23,690 bases of DNA, taken from positions 1 to 23,690 of IMG/VR virus record IMGVR_UViG_3300020176_000099; one strand, written 5' to 3'. This DNA is from a virus. A program made the position numbers and the translations under genes. Positions 1 to 8,345 of this stretch are shown here, in pieces. Every line of letters starts with the position of its first letter. Position 1 is the first letter of the stretch. The notes under the pieces were generated by a model. It was given only the letters and a program-made list of their open reading frames with translations. It made no database searches and was not told the origin of the DNA.

Positions 1-440
1 GGGAAGAGCGAGCTTATGGTCCTTACGCCCTCCTTGCCGAGCAGGTCGGTGTCGATCATCAGGCACAGGATCTTCCTGTCCTCCTCGCCGTCGTAGGACA
101 CGATGCTGCCGCTGGAGTCCTTCGCTAGCCCCTTCTTTGCGAAGCATATGAACGAGCACTCCATGCTCTCGCCAGTGGGTAGGTGCCTTATGTGGTAGAT
201 GTCGTTCACGGCAATGTCGACCACCTCCTCCTTCACGAATACACGGGTCCACCGGTAAACTCTTTGTTTCTCGACTATTCTCTGCCTCGGTTTGAAGTCT
301 GAGTTCTCAAAGTCGACTTTTTCTATGTCTATCGACTTTACCTGATCCACGACTGCATCCAGGTATGACGGCGACTGCTGGCTTCTCTTGCGCGAGTCCA
401 AAATATCCTTCCTGCTTGGGAAATCCATGTCCATACCCAT
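1..440 (-). CDS. Unknown protein, 3' part outside the window
   Basis: An open frame runs from an ATG at 440 leftwards off the window edge, giving about 146 residues with no stop. The N-terminus is charged, followed by a central segment with VYRWTRVF and IYHIRHLPTGESMEC; I recognise no family. Its ATG overlaps the TAA stop of the upstream gene by one base (TAATG at 438-442), so the two are probably translationally coupled and co-transcribed. In-frame ATGs at 434 and 428 are alternative starts. The reading frame keeps the GC-rich codon usage of its neighbours, which supports it being a real gene. No signal peptide or membrane segment is visible in the part present. Function unknown. Confidence 0.75.
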   Translation of the reverse strand, partial: MGMDMDFPSRKDILDSRKRSQQSPSYLDAVVDQVKSIDIEKVDFENSDFKPRQRIVEKQRVYRWTRVFVKEEVVDIAVNDIYHIRHLPTGESMECSFICFAKKGLAKDSSGSIVSYDGEEDRKILCLMIDTDLLGKEGVRTISSLF

Positions 441-2467
441 TATAATGGGCCGTACCAGGATAGTTGGCTTTCGTGCAGGACCTCCTTGATGAACAGGTCC
501 ATGCACTTGCCCATCTCCCTGCCGACCTTGGCGTACAGCGCGGTCATGACCTTCACCACTATCACCTTGGCCTTTGCCCGCTGCTCACCCCAGACCTCAG
601 TCATGTGGTTGTGGTCCGCGGCCAGCCTCGGGTCCTTCACGCAGTCGACTATGGCCTCCACGGCGTCTACCTCCGTCTTGGGGCTTCCCACCACGGATAA
701 GAGCTTCTCCTCAGGGGTGCCGCCCGCCACTGCACCCGACCATAAGCCGCGGCCCATCAGTCCGATCCTTATGTTCCACCCGAAGTTGGTGCTGGCGATA
801 ACCGCCTCAACGTCCTCGCAGCCGAAGTTCTTCGACCACTCCTCGACCAGGCCGTCGAACCCACCGTACTTGTCTGCGGTGGTGTTCCTTGCCTTGTAGT
901 CTCTGTCCGAGTTCATCATTTGTGCGTGCGCCTCGTTGATTTCCAGGATTTTCTGTTCCTTCAGACCCTCCGGTGCGTCTAGCTTCATGACCAGGTCCCT
1001 CAGTTGGCTTGCAATCACTCCACTGTATGTAGACTCGATGTGGTTCTGCTTGGGCACCGGCACAGACTCGCCTACCGTCTTCATGCCGAACAGCCTGGCG
1101 TCTAGCTCTGTTACGAATTCGTATTGGTACTTCTGGCCGTAAATCTGCTTTGCTCTCGCCATTCCCAGCACGTTCAGGCGTGACACCATAACGCACAAAG
1201 ACATGTTGTAGTAGTCGCCATTGAACTCCGTGAGCACCTTGTCCCTCATCTCCTCTGAGTACATCTTGCCGGTGGCCTGGTCCTCGAAGTACGGGTGGTC
1301 TGAGTTCTCAATCGGGTAGTAGTCCGTGCTATCGTCCTCGTCCGTTATCACCTCCTGGGCGTTCTCCGCGTCGATGTATCCATCCAGGACCCCGCTCCAG
1401 ACGGCGTCGTCCTCCGGTATGTTGTCCCCGGTCGCGGCGTCGGTCACTGACCGGTCCGCGTGCAGCCACGATTCCCTCGAGCTTGACCACACCGCGTGCC
1501 TGCGGGACAGCTCCTGGTCGTGGTAATCCGACCACACCGTGTCCATCTTCTCGTATCCGCCCTCCGTGTCGTGCAGGAGGTACAGGTTTTCCGGGGCGTC
1601 GTCCTTCACGTAGTTGAGCAGCGTGGCGCCCACCTCCTGTTCCGGATCCCCGTCCCTGAGGTAGTAGCAGAAGCTGTCCATGTACGGGAACTGCCCGTAC
1701 ATTTTGTGCGGCTTGATGCGCACGTGCAGCCTCTCGCCCCCGATGGTGTTGTACTTCATCAGGCCGTCCACCTTCATCTCCGCCCACAGCTCCAGAGTCT
1801 TCTCCACGTCCGGCTTGAGGGAGTACACCCGGTCCAGGTATGGCCCCTTGTCGGTCTGCCACAGCAGGGCCCTGGCCTCTAGCCTGCCCTCGTCGTTCAC
1901 CTTGATGACCATAGACACTATGTCCGGGTTGAGGGTGTAGATGTCGAAGAACTCCTGGCAGTCATCGTGTCGCATGCAGGACTTGTTGAGGGTGCCGTCC
2001 CTGCCCTCCCTGCCCGCGTAGTTCTTCTCGTGGTACCACTTTTTTATTTGGTCGCCGGTCACGATGGTTATCGACTCGGTGTTGGACAGCAGGCTGGCGT
2101 AAGACCTGAACAGGTTGCCGAATCGCTCGAGCTCATCGTCGGTCACGGGTATCTTGTTGGAGTTGAAGATGGACTTCACCAGCCTGCCTATGGTCGTCGG
2201 GTTGCTGGCGGCCGCGAACAACTCGGCATCGCTGGTGCCGGCCGCGAGCCTCCTCGTCGCCTGGCTGTCCGGCACGAAGTTGAGCTTGGCGGGGTCGTCG
2301 GCTATCTTTATGAAGTTGTAGTTTGTCTTCACGTCCTGGCCGAGAAGCTCGGCGAGCTTGCTGGCGACCGAGCTCTCGCCCTTGATGATGTCCACTATCT
2401 TCAGGAACTCCTTCGACGCCCTTATCATTGATTCCAGGATGAAGTCCTCGTACCGGCTGATTACCAT
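440..2467 (-). CDS. Large phage accessory protein, paralogue of the 4449-5897 product
   Basis: 675 residues from the ATG at 2467. The frame stays open up to 2521, but those codons cross the divergent promoter box, so the inner Met is preferred. The N-terminus MVISRYEDFILES resembles the capsid-targeting leader of T4 internal proteins (aromatic-x-x-F-[IL]-x-E). Residues about 141-270 hold a core, WYHEK, SCM (163-165), FFDIY, RALLW (199-203), LDRVY (211-215) and PYMDS, that is shared in the same order with the protein encoded at 4449-5897. Both also carry VKTNY near the N-terminus. Residues about 309-371 contain four degenerate 15-16-residue units built on AVWS and W/Y-[LI]-x-x-[DE]. The C-terminal half has no motif I recognise. 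It is transcribed divergently from the nucleotidyltransferase gene, and its stop overlaps the next start. Biochemical function is unknown; packaging into the capsid is an inference from the leader only. Confidence 0.85.
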   Translation of the reverse strand: MVISRYEDFILESMIRASKEFLKIVDIIKGESSVASKLAELLGQDVKTNYNFIKIADDPAKLNFVPDSQATRRLAAGTSDAELFAAASNPTTIGRLVKSIFNSNKIPVTDDELERFGNLFRSYASLLSNTESITIVTGDQIKKWYHEKNYAGREGRDGTLNKSCMRHDDCQEFFDIYTLNPDIVSMVIKVNDEGRLEARALLWQTDKGPYLDRVYSLKPDVEKTLELWAEMKVDGLMKYNTIGGERLHVRIKPHKMYGQFPYMDSFCYYLRDGDPEQEVGATLLNYVKDDAPENLYLLHDTEGGYEKMDTVWSDYHDQELSRRHAVWSSSRESWLHADRSVTDAATGDNIPEDDAVWSGVLDGYIDAENAQEVITDEDDSTDYYPIENSDHPYFEDQATGKMYSEEMRDKVLTEFNGDYYNMSLCVMVSRLNVLGMARAKQIYGQKYQYEFVTELDARLFGMKTVGESVPVPKQNHIESTYSGVIASQLRDLVMKLDAPEGLKEQKILEINEAHAQMMNSDRDYKARNTTADKYGGFDGLVEEWSKNFGCEDVEAVIASTNFGWNIRIGLMGRGLWSGAVAGGTPEEKLLSVVGSPKTEVDAVEAIVDCVKDPRLAADHNHMTEVWGEQRAKAKVIVVKVMTALYAKVGREMGKCMDLFIKEVLHESQLSWYGPL

Positions 2468-2486
2468 AAAAGATGTTTGCGTTTGG

Positions 2487-2497
2487 AATATATATAA
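2487..2497. promoter_or_regulatory. Divergent AT-rich promoter box
   Basis: AATATATATAA sits in the 48-base gap between the divergent starts at 2467 (minus) and 2516 (plus), about 20 bases from each ATG. It matches the box seen before other genes here and, being nearly symmetric, could serve both directions. Promoter role is inferred from recurrence and position. Confidence 0.55.
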
Positions 2498-2515
2498 CCA
2501 AACACAAAGCTCGAA

Positions 2516-3265
2516 ATGCACAGATACATAAGGGAGTTCAGCCAGGCGCAGCCGGAGGAGTTCAGGCCGATAAAGTCTTTCTACCTACAGGAGGAGCTGA
2601 ACGGGAAGGTGTGGGACGGCGAGAGGATCGACGACGGCATCAGGTCGGACCTGCTGTCGATTGCGGAGGACTACGTCGACTACCTGGAGGTTGACGTGGA
2701 GGTGGAGGACATCATACTCATGGGCAGCCTGGCGAACTACAACTGGAGCAGCTACTCGGACTTCGACGTGCACATCGTTTTCGACTTCGCGGAGATAAAC
2801 GACGACAGGGAGTTCGTGGCAAAGTACCTCGACGCCAAGGAGAAGATCTGGAAGTTCAGGCACGAGATCATGGTCGCGGGGTTCGAGGTGGAGCTGTACG
2901 CCCAGGACGTCGACGACAAGGGGGTCTCGAGCGGCCAGTTCTCGCTCCTGCACAACAAGTGGCTCAGGAAGCCGAGCATGGAGGACTTCGAGCCCGACGA
3001 GGCCCTGATCAAGCGCAAGTCGAGGGTTATCATGGACCAGATCGACGAGGTGGAGCACGACTTCGAGAAGAATTATTCCTACCAGGAGCTCGCGGAGAAG
3101 GCCAACCGGATCATGAAGAAGCTCAAGGACAACAGGCAGAAGGGACTGGACAAGGAAGGGGAGTTCTCGATCGAGAACCTGGTGTTCAAGCTGCTGCGCA
3201 GGAACGGGTACATCGGCAGGCTGCTGGAGCTCAAGAGCAAGATATACGACAAACAATTCAAGTGA
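2516..3265 (+). CDS. Nucleotidyltransferase-fold protein (MNT/pol beta superfamily)
   Basis: 249 residues. The nucleotidyltransferase signature is clear: MGS at residues 69-71, then SDFDVHIVFDF with metal-binding Asp82 and Asp84, and a likely third acid in FEVELY (Glu124/Glu126). Members of this superfamily move a nucleotide to a small molecule, protein or RNA end; the substrate here cannot be read from sequence. Related proteins with an SDxDLH-type motif are common in large phages and mostly uncharacterised. The C-terminal third is Lys/Glu-rich and probably helical. It begins the plus-strand unit 2516-5897, with the next ATG only 3 bases after its TGA. No Shine-Dalgarno sequence is evident. 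The start is supported by its 19-base distance from the promoter core. Confidence 0.85.
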   Translation: MHRYIREFSQAQPEEFRPIKSFYLQEELNGKVWDGERIDDGIRSDLLSIAEDYVDYLEVDVEVEDIILMGSLANYNWSSYSDFDVHIVFDFAEINDDREFVAKYLDAKEKIWKFRHEIMVAGFEVELYAQDVDDKGVSSGQFSLLHNKWLRKPSMEDFEPDEALIKRKSRVIMDQIDEVEHDFEKNYSYQELAEKANRIMKKLKDNRQKGLDKEGEFSIENLVFKLLRRNGYIGRLLELKSKIYDKQFK

Positions 3266-3268
3266 CTT

Positions 3269-3961
3269 ATGGCGAAAGTAAGGATAGAGGACGTGGAGTC
3301 CACGATAAGGGACCTGTTCGAGGAGGAGGGGGGCAAGGTTGCCTCCGTCGACACCGTCTACGAGAAGATAGAGGGCGAGGACGCCTACAAGCTGGTCATA
3401 TCGATGCACCACGTCTCTATGGCAGACACTGTGGTTATACACACCAAGTTCATATTCCGGACGGATGGTAAAAAGAGGCGGCTGACCCAGGAGTCCTTCA
3501 TCTACCTGTACGACATAAACTGCGTGTACCACAAGATAGACTTCGAGAACACCCTGGACCTCAAGGTTAAGATAAAGGACATCATAGAGTCCAACGACTT
3601 CGGGAAGGACCTGCAGATCCTCAGCGACTTTATTGAGGCCCCGGGCATGTTCCTCAACTACTACATGAAGAAGAACGACATCACCGAGTACTCCATATTC
3701 GACGTCACCTACAACCCGAAGTTCAAGACAATATCGTGCGACAGGATGACCTTCGACTTCGACATCAACGTCAACAACAACTACACGATATCCATGTCCA
3801 TAAAGAAGCTGGACCGCGAGCGCGACGAGGACTTCGACCGTTACCGGTTCCACTTCTCCCTGCTCGACACCAACCGGACGGTCGAGTCGGACACGCTCAA
3901 GAACATCCACTTCACCATCGGGTCCGAGATCGCAGCGATGCTCGACGAGAAACTGAAGTGA
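3269..3961 (+). CDS. Unknown protein following the nucleotidyltransferase
   Basis: 230 residues, starting 3 bases after the nucleotidyltransferase stop, so very probably co-translated with it. The sequence alternates hydrophobic and charged stretches (for example VVIHTKFIFRT and YTISMSIKKLDR), suggesting a mixed, beta-rich soluble fold. There is no signal peptide, membrane segment, zinc motif or known catalytic signature. Codon use matches the neighbours. Its tight coupling suggests it acts with the nucleotidyltransferase, possibly as a partner or target, but that is inference from gene order only. Confidence 0.8.
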   Translation: MAKVRIEDVESTIRDLFEEEGGKVASVDTVYEKIEGEDAYKLVISMHHVSMADTVVIHTKFIFRTDGKKRRLTQESFIYLYDINCVYHKIDFENTLDLKVKIKDIIESNDFGKDLQILSDFIEAPGMFLNYYMKKNDITEYSIFDVTYNPKFKTISCDRMTFDFDINVNNNYTISMSIKKLDRERDEDFDRYRFHFSLLDTNRTVESDTLKNIHFTIGSEIAAMLDEKLK

Positions 3962-3967
3962 CGCGCT

Positions 3968-3976
3968 AATATATAC
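3968..3976 (+). promoter_or_regulatory. AATATATAC promoter box
   Basis: An exact AATATATAC lies between the stop at 3961 and the ATG at 3997, leaving a 20-base A-rich leader without Shine-Dalgarno. It is one of at least nine copies of this box or close variants in the window. Confidence 0.6.
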
Positions 3977-3996
3977 ACAAAACTAAATCACCACTC

Positions 3997-4440
3997 ATGC
4001 CATACAACCACAACGACCAGAACTACCTGACCGGGGCATCCCGGATAACAAGCTTCGCGGATTTCTCCCGGCACGAGCGCGACGAGAAGGAGGAGCTGGC
4101 CAAGATGCGCAGGAACTTCCGCAAGAGGGGCGAGACCCACGACGCGCCAGGCGAGCGCAAGCACAAGTGGAACAGGGCAACCCTCAAGACAGATGACCTT
4201 TCTGCGGCCGAGGTCGCCGACCGGGAGCTGGCCCTCGAGGAGGGACACGCCCACGCGACACAGAACTACATGTTCTTCGCGAACGTCAAGAACATCTGCA
4301 GGATGGCCAGGGAGATCATGGCAATGGACCCGCAGGAGGTCGACCGGATGCTGGCGGACCACGGCTGGGCCACCGACCACATCGCGACCTCCAAGGACGA
4401 CGTAGAGGAGGTCTACAACTGGCTGATTTCCAAAAGATAG
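3997..4440 (+). CDS. Unknown small charged protein
   Basis: 147 residues, rich in Arg, Glu and Asp, with a likely helical N-terminal half (RHERDEKEELAKMRRNFRKR) and a second helical part ending DVEEVYNWLISKR. No family is recognised, and there is no signal peptide, membrane segment or metal motif. It has its own upstream AATATATAC box and is followed after 8 bases by the large protein at 4449, so it can head a two-gene transcript with that paralogue. The leader before the ATG lacks a Shine-Dalgarno sequence. Confidence 0.75.
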   Translation: MPYNHNDQNYLTGASRITSFADFSRHERDEKEELAKMRRNFRKRGETHDAPGERKHKWNRATLKTDDLSAAEVADRELALEEGHAHATQNYMFFANVKNICRMAREIMAMDPQEVDRMLADHGWATDHIATSKDDVEEVYNWLISKR

Positions 4441-4448
4441 GCCGACGT

Positions 4449-5897
4449 ATGATAACCGGTTACCTTGAATTCCTTCTCGAGAGAAGGATAATGTCGATGA
4501 ACGAGGCCGTCGTGAGGTTCTCCGACAGGTTCTCCGACCTTCTGCGCATGGTAGACTCCCCAATATCGGCGGCTCTGCTGTCCAAGAGGGACGAGGACCA
4601 ACCGGTCAAGACCAACTACTTCGACCTATCCAAAGACGGGGACCACCTAAGCTTCCTGACGGACGCGAAGGCCAGGCAGATGTCGGAGAGGACCAGGAAG
4701 GTAGTCGTGACGAACGCCGCACCGGTGGTCAGCTACAACTACTCCGACCTGTTCAAGCACATGGGCCTCGAGAGAGCCGACCTGCGGATCCCCGAGGATA
4801 ATGATGTCGGCGTAGTGGTGGGCGAGGCCACCTGGAGGGGCAGGGACTACCTTAGGCTTGCCCTAGACCCAGACCGGGCGCCCGAAGGCCCAGGGTGCAT
4901 CATCCTGAAGTCGTTCACGGCCCCGTCCGAGGACGACCTGTGGACCAAGGGCAGGCAGGACATCAGGGTCGGCAGGGGCGTGAGGGCCCTTGCCGCGTCC
5001 CTTGGACTGGAGTTCACGGACGCCCAGCTGGAGGACTTCGTGAACAAGTTCAAGGCGAACTACGAGAGGGCGAACGACGCGTTCAGGAACTTCGAGGTGA
5101 TCAAGGGACCGGAGATAGGCCGGATGTACCACGAGAAAATGTACCAGGACCCAGAGAGGGGCGACCTGGGGACCTCCTGCATGAAGGCCAAGCCGGAGTG
5201 GTTCTTCGACATATACTCCAAGAACCCGGGGGTCTGCAAGATGGTGGTTCTCAGGAGTTCCTCGGACCCGAATAAGATCGTGGGCAGGGCCCTGCTTTGG
5301 AGGCTGAAGACCCCCGACATATCTTTCATGGACCGGATATACGCCAACACACCTACCCAGATGCAGCTCTTCCGTGAGTACGCCAAGGCCAATGGGATCT
5401 GGCACAAGGCCGCCAACAACAACTCGACCTCCGGGTATATCGTGGACCCCTCGGGTAGGGAGATGAGGGTGGACAAACTCGTGGTCGAGATCGACAACCT
5501 GAACTACAAGGCATACCCTTATATGGACACCCTCAGATACCTTGCAGACGGGCACGGTAAGGCAACCCTGTCCAACGAGGAGAGTGACGGATGCCGAGGA
5601 CTGGACGACACCATGGGAAGATGGTCCACGGATGATGGATGTGACACCTGTGGCGGTTCCGGTAGGGAGGGTTGCGAAGACTGCATGGGCACCGGAACTA
5701 TGGATTGCTGGCAGTGCGGTGGCGACGGCAAGACGCTCTGCGGCAACTGCGACGGGGATGGTGTTACCGACAACGGTAGGTGCGTGTCATGTGGCGGTTC
5801 CGGTGAAACGGAGTGCGAGGAGTGCGACGGCACCGGCAGGAACGAGTGTCCGCGTTGCGATGGCGACGGATGGCTTGATTGTGCCGACTGCGGATAA
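4449..5897 (+). CDS. Paralogue of the 440-2467 product with C-terminal DnaJ-like cysteine array
   Basis: 482 residues. The N-terminus MITGYLEFLLER parallels MVISRYEDFILES of the other copy and fits a T4-type capsid-targeting leader; this resemblance also supports the start at 4449 rather than the Met at 4491. VKTNY (53-57), MYHEK, SCM (243-245), FFDIY, GRALLW (279-284), MDRIY (294-298) and PYMDT follow in the same order as in the paralogue. Residues about 398-481 add eight CxxC pairs, most followed by GxG (CGGSG, CMGTG, CDGDG types), the pattern of the DnaJ central zinc-binding region, but with twice the usual four. DnaJ-type arrays bind zinc and often contact unfolded protein. There is no J domain. 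It ends one base from the convergent gene at 5899. Function is unknown; zinc binding is well supported by the motif. Confidence 0.88.
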   Translation: MITGYLEFLLERRIMSMNEAVVRFSDRFSDLLRMVDSPISAALLSKRDEDQPVKTNYFDLSKDGDHLSFLTDAKARQMSERTRKVVVTNAAPVVSYNYSDLFKHMGLERADLRIPEDNDVGVVVGEATWRGRDYLRLALDPDRAPEGPGCIILKSFTAPSEDDLWTKGRQDIRVGRGVRALAASLGLEFTDAQLEDFVNKFKANYERANDAFRNFEVIKGPEIGRMYHEKMYQDPERGDLGTSCMKAKPEWFFDIYSKNPGVCKMVVLRSSSDPNKIVGRALLWRLKTPDISFMDRIYANTPTQMQLFREYAKANGIWHKAANNNSTSGYIVDPSGREMRVDKLVVEIDNLNYKAYPYMDTLRYLADGHGKATLSNEESDGCRGLDDTMGRWSTDDGCDTCGGSGREGCEDCMGTGTMDCWQCGGDGKTLCGNCDGDGVTDNGRCVSCGGSGETECEECDGTGRNECPRCDGDGWLDCADCG

Positions 5898-5898
5898 A

Positions 5899-7011
5899 CT
5901 ACTCGTAGTTCTCGCCATAGATTCTGACTATCTCGTTATATTCTGACAACATCCCCGATTTGACCTTCTCGTCGTACGAAAGGGATAAAATGTGTTCCCT
6001 TATGTAGTCCTTGAATTCGAGTTGCAACTGCGGCAGCCTTGTTGGGTCCGGCGCAATCTCTTCTGCCTCTGCCTTGCCGGGATCCACGCCCGCCGATTCC
6101 GACAGGTCGTCTATATACGATATGCTGGCGAACTGTCCCCTCTCTAGTGCCATTTCCAACTTGCGCCTCAACTTGCGGTTACCCACCAACAACTTATTGG
6201 ATACCGAGAGGTCTATGTAGTTGAAGAAGTTCAGCCCGTCCAACAGGTCCATGTCCGCCTCGGTCAACACTGACACTCTTTCAAACTTGGGGGATACGTT
6301 ATTTGCGAAGAACTCCTCCTCTCCTGTCTCCACATCTAACGCTAGTATACCTTTCTGGTCACCGTAATCGCTTCGGTCCATCTGGAAGATGTTCCCTATG
6401 AACTTGAAGTTTTTGTGGGTGTCTCGGATATGTATGTGTCCAGAATAAACCCTGGCGAAGTGCCTGAACTCCTCCACGTCTATCTTGTCCGGGTTCTTGT
6501 GTGCGACGCTCGTCAGGTGCATCCTTGCGCCTGACAGGTCGGAGTGACAAAACAGGTAGTCCGCGCCCTTTACGCCGGCGATCTCAGTGATCTGCTCGGC
6601 CCTCCTTTCCACGTACGGCATCATGACCAACTTCTTACCAGCGAACTCGACCACTCCCGTGGTCTCATGTATGGTGACATTCGGGATCCACCGGAACGGC
6701 CTGATGGTGTTGATCTCGCTCGAGCTCTTGTGCCAGCAGTCGTGGTTGCCGAGTATAATATGCAATGGCGCTATGCCGGCCATCTCCTCCACCACTAGCA
6801 TCCCGAAGTTGAGCAGGTTTATGGGAATAATGTTGCGGTTGTCGAACAGGTCCCCGAGGTGGATTATGATGTCCCCCTCCTCCACCTCCCTCCTCAGGAG
6901 GGGCAGCAGAAAGTCCCTGAAGTACTGATCGTGGACCCGGTGCCACTTGTCGACGCTGTTGGGGTATCCGAGGGCTATATGGGTGTCTCCTATAAGGAAT
7001 GCTCTGGGCAT
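5899..7011 (-). CDS. gp47/SbcD-like metallophosphoesterase, recombination nuclease subunit
   Basis: 370 residues. All calcineurin-type phosphoesterase motifs are present: GDTH (Asp9, His11), GDLFDNR (Asp54), GNHD (Asn89-Asp91), a His at 156 and GHIH (His192, His194). Order, spacing and length fit the SbcD/Mre11/T4 gp47 family, whose product pairs with an SbcC/gp46 ATPase to process DNA ends during replication and recombination. The part after about residue 245 is an extension like the capping and partner-binding region of that family, but it is not recognisable by motif. No gp46 gene lies in this window; I would expect it nearby on the phage genome. It follows the gene at 7039-8247 on the same strand after 27 bases, with an A-rich leader and no Shine-Dalgarno sequence. 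Confidence 0.9.
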   Translation of the reverse strand: MPRAFLIGDTHIALGYPNSVDKWHRVHDQYFRDFLLPLLRREVEEGDIIIHLGDLFDNRNIIPINLLNFGMLVVEEMAGIAPLHIILGNHDCWHKSSSEINTIRPFRWIPNVTIHETTGVVEFAGKKLVMMPYVERRAEQITEIAGVKGADYLFCHSDLSGARMHLTSVAHKNPDKIDVEEFRHFARVYSGHIHIRDTHKNFKFIGNIFQMDRSDYGDQKGILALDVETGEEEFFANNVSPKFERVSVLTEADMDLLDGLNFFNYIDLSVSNKLLVGNRKLRRKLEMALERGQFASISYIDDLSESAGVDPGKAEAEEIAPDPTRLPQLQLEFKDYIREHILSLSYDEKVKSGMLSEYNEIVRIYGENYE

Positions 7012-7038
7012 GTGATGTTGGTTTTGTTGTTGAGTCGG

Positions 7039-8247
7039 TCAGGCGTCGAAGAAGAACATGTGCCACAGCCTGCCGTCCTGCATGTCTTGTCCGAAGTACT
7101 CGGACGCGGAGTGTATGCAGGACCCGTCGAATATGACGAGCCTGTTGAACACGTTGCCGGCCACGTCGACCGGCTCGAAGGGAGTGCGGTCGAGGTGGTT
7201 GCCGTTCACCCATGCCTCGTCCCACCCCGGGTCGTCGAATGTCCTGGCCCTGTTGCGCCTGTTCGCATACATGGTGGTGCCGGTCTGGAAGGGCGCGCCG
7301 GGCGTCAGGAACAGCATGCCCGCGAACCTCTGCGAGTCGCAGTGGTATACCAGGGGCTCACCCGCCCAGGCGACCTGGAACCGGCCGTTCATCCCATGGC
7401 TCTCCCACCCGGTGATCGGCATGCCGATGATCTGCTCGAACCTCTCCTTGAGTCCCGGGAAAAGGAACCTGCCCGAGGTCCTGCGTCCGATGTAGCCCCT
7501 GCCTATGCCACCCTCGTCGAAGGGTTGACGGAGTGCGAACTCCCTCACCGCCATAGGGTCCTGGTAGAAGTTGTCAACTATCCAAAGTCTCGGCTTGGTA
7601 GATGGGTTTATTGCGAAACTATTTGGAGATCCCTTTCGGAACACCGCACACCCACCGACCCTCGAGTGCAGGTAGAACCCCAGGCCACAAAGCAAGGGTT
7701 CCGCTTTTTTGGTCTCATCGGACCACTCGATGTCGTTGACCATAAAGTATCCGCCCTCCACGACCGCAGGAGCCCACCGGGCGACGTCCCTGGAAACCTG
7801 GTCGGTGTGTTGTCCGTCCAGGTGAACCACGCACAGGTCTCCCAGGTGGGGCGCATTATCGCTGGTGGTCTTCATCAGGCACGTGTAGTCTTCGGCACCA
7901 AGCAGGCCGATGCCGTCAACGCATATTTCGTGCATCAAGTCCATATCCACGGCACCCCAGAAGTCCCGGTGCTCGCCCTCATAGCCAGCGGTGGCCTCCC
8001 TGTTGTCCCACGGATCGATGCCGTAGACCATGCCTCGGCCGATCGACTTCAGGGCAAGGGCGAAGGGGTAAAGGCTCTTGCCGCCGTAGACTCCGATCTC
8101 GGCGCATATCGGGTTCTCCCTTGGGGAGCAAACCTCCCTCACCAGGTTCATTATGACGCGGGCCTTGTCTGCGGTGCACCAACCCCAGTTGGTGCCGTGT
8201 ATGGCGTCGAGCTCGGCCCACACCCTGGATATTTCCTGATCAAGCAT
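7039..8247 (-). CDS. Fusion: class I methyltransferase (Methyltransf_24-like) plus 2OG-Fe(II) oxygenase-like domain (DUF6445-like)
   Basis: 402 residues with two apparent domains. Residues about 25-205 look like a SAM-dependent methyltransferase: AEIGVYGGKS (motif I, 49-58), VYGIDPW at about 74-80 and a later VVHLDGQHT/GGYFMVNDIEW segment, as in the Methyltransf_24 group often linked to sugar or surface-polymer modification. Residues about 220-402 resemble iron/2-oxoglutarate oxygenases of the DUF6445 type: HCD (His302, Asp304) and HSA (His379) supply a plausible 2-His-1-carboxylate metal site, with GTTMYANR between them. Substrate unknown. The fusion would couple methylation and hydroxylation; a role in modifying glycans, proteins or DNA bases cannot be separated from sequence alone. 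It starts at 8247, divergent from the gene at 8350. Confidence 0.82.
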   Translation of the reverse strand: MLDQEISRVWAELDAIHGTNWGWCTADKARVIMNLVREVCSPRENPICAEIGVYGGKSLYPFALALKSIGRGMVYGIDPWDNREATAGYEGEHRDFWGAVDMDLMHEICVDGIGLLGAEDYTCLMKTTSDNAPHLGDLCVVHLDGQHTDQVSRDVARWAPAVVEGGYFMVNDIEWSDETKKAEPLLCGLGFYLHSRVGGCAVFRKGSPNSFAINPSTKPRLWIVDNFYQDPMAVREFALRQPFDEGGIGRGYIGRRTSGRFLFPGLKERFEQIIGMPITGWESHGMNGRFQVAWAGEPLVYHCDSQRFAGMLFLTPGAPFQTGTTMYANRRNRARTFDDPGWDEAWVNGNHLDRTPFEPVDVAGNVFNRLVIFDGSCIHSASEYFGQDMQDGRLWHMFFFDA

Positions 8248-8336
8248 GGTAGTTATATTGGACCCGCGGTGGGTGGTTTAGACGGGCAAGATCACCTTGA
8301 TCCTTACCACCCGGAAAAAATCGGTATTCGGGACCA

Positions 8337-8345
8337 AATATATAC
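8337..8345 (+). promoter_or_regulatory. AATATATAC box immediately before an ATG
   Basis: AATATATAC ends 4 bases before the ATG at 8350. With normal spacing from a -10-like element, transcription would begin at or next to the start codon, predicting a leaderless mRNA. Confidence 0.6.

Noticed and set aside
2585-3910. Antisense open frame of 441 codons across the nucleotidyltransferase and next gene
   Set aside because: The opposite strand holds two well-supported genes with a catalytic motif; the antisense product is Val/Leu/Glu-rich low complexity, typical of GC-rich shadows.
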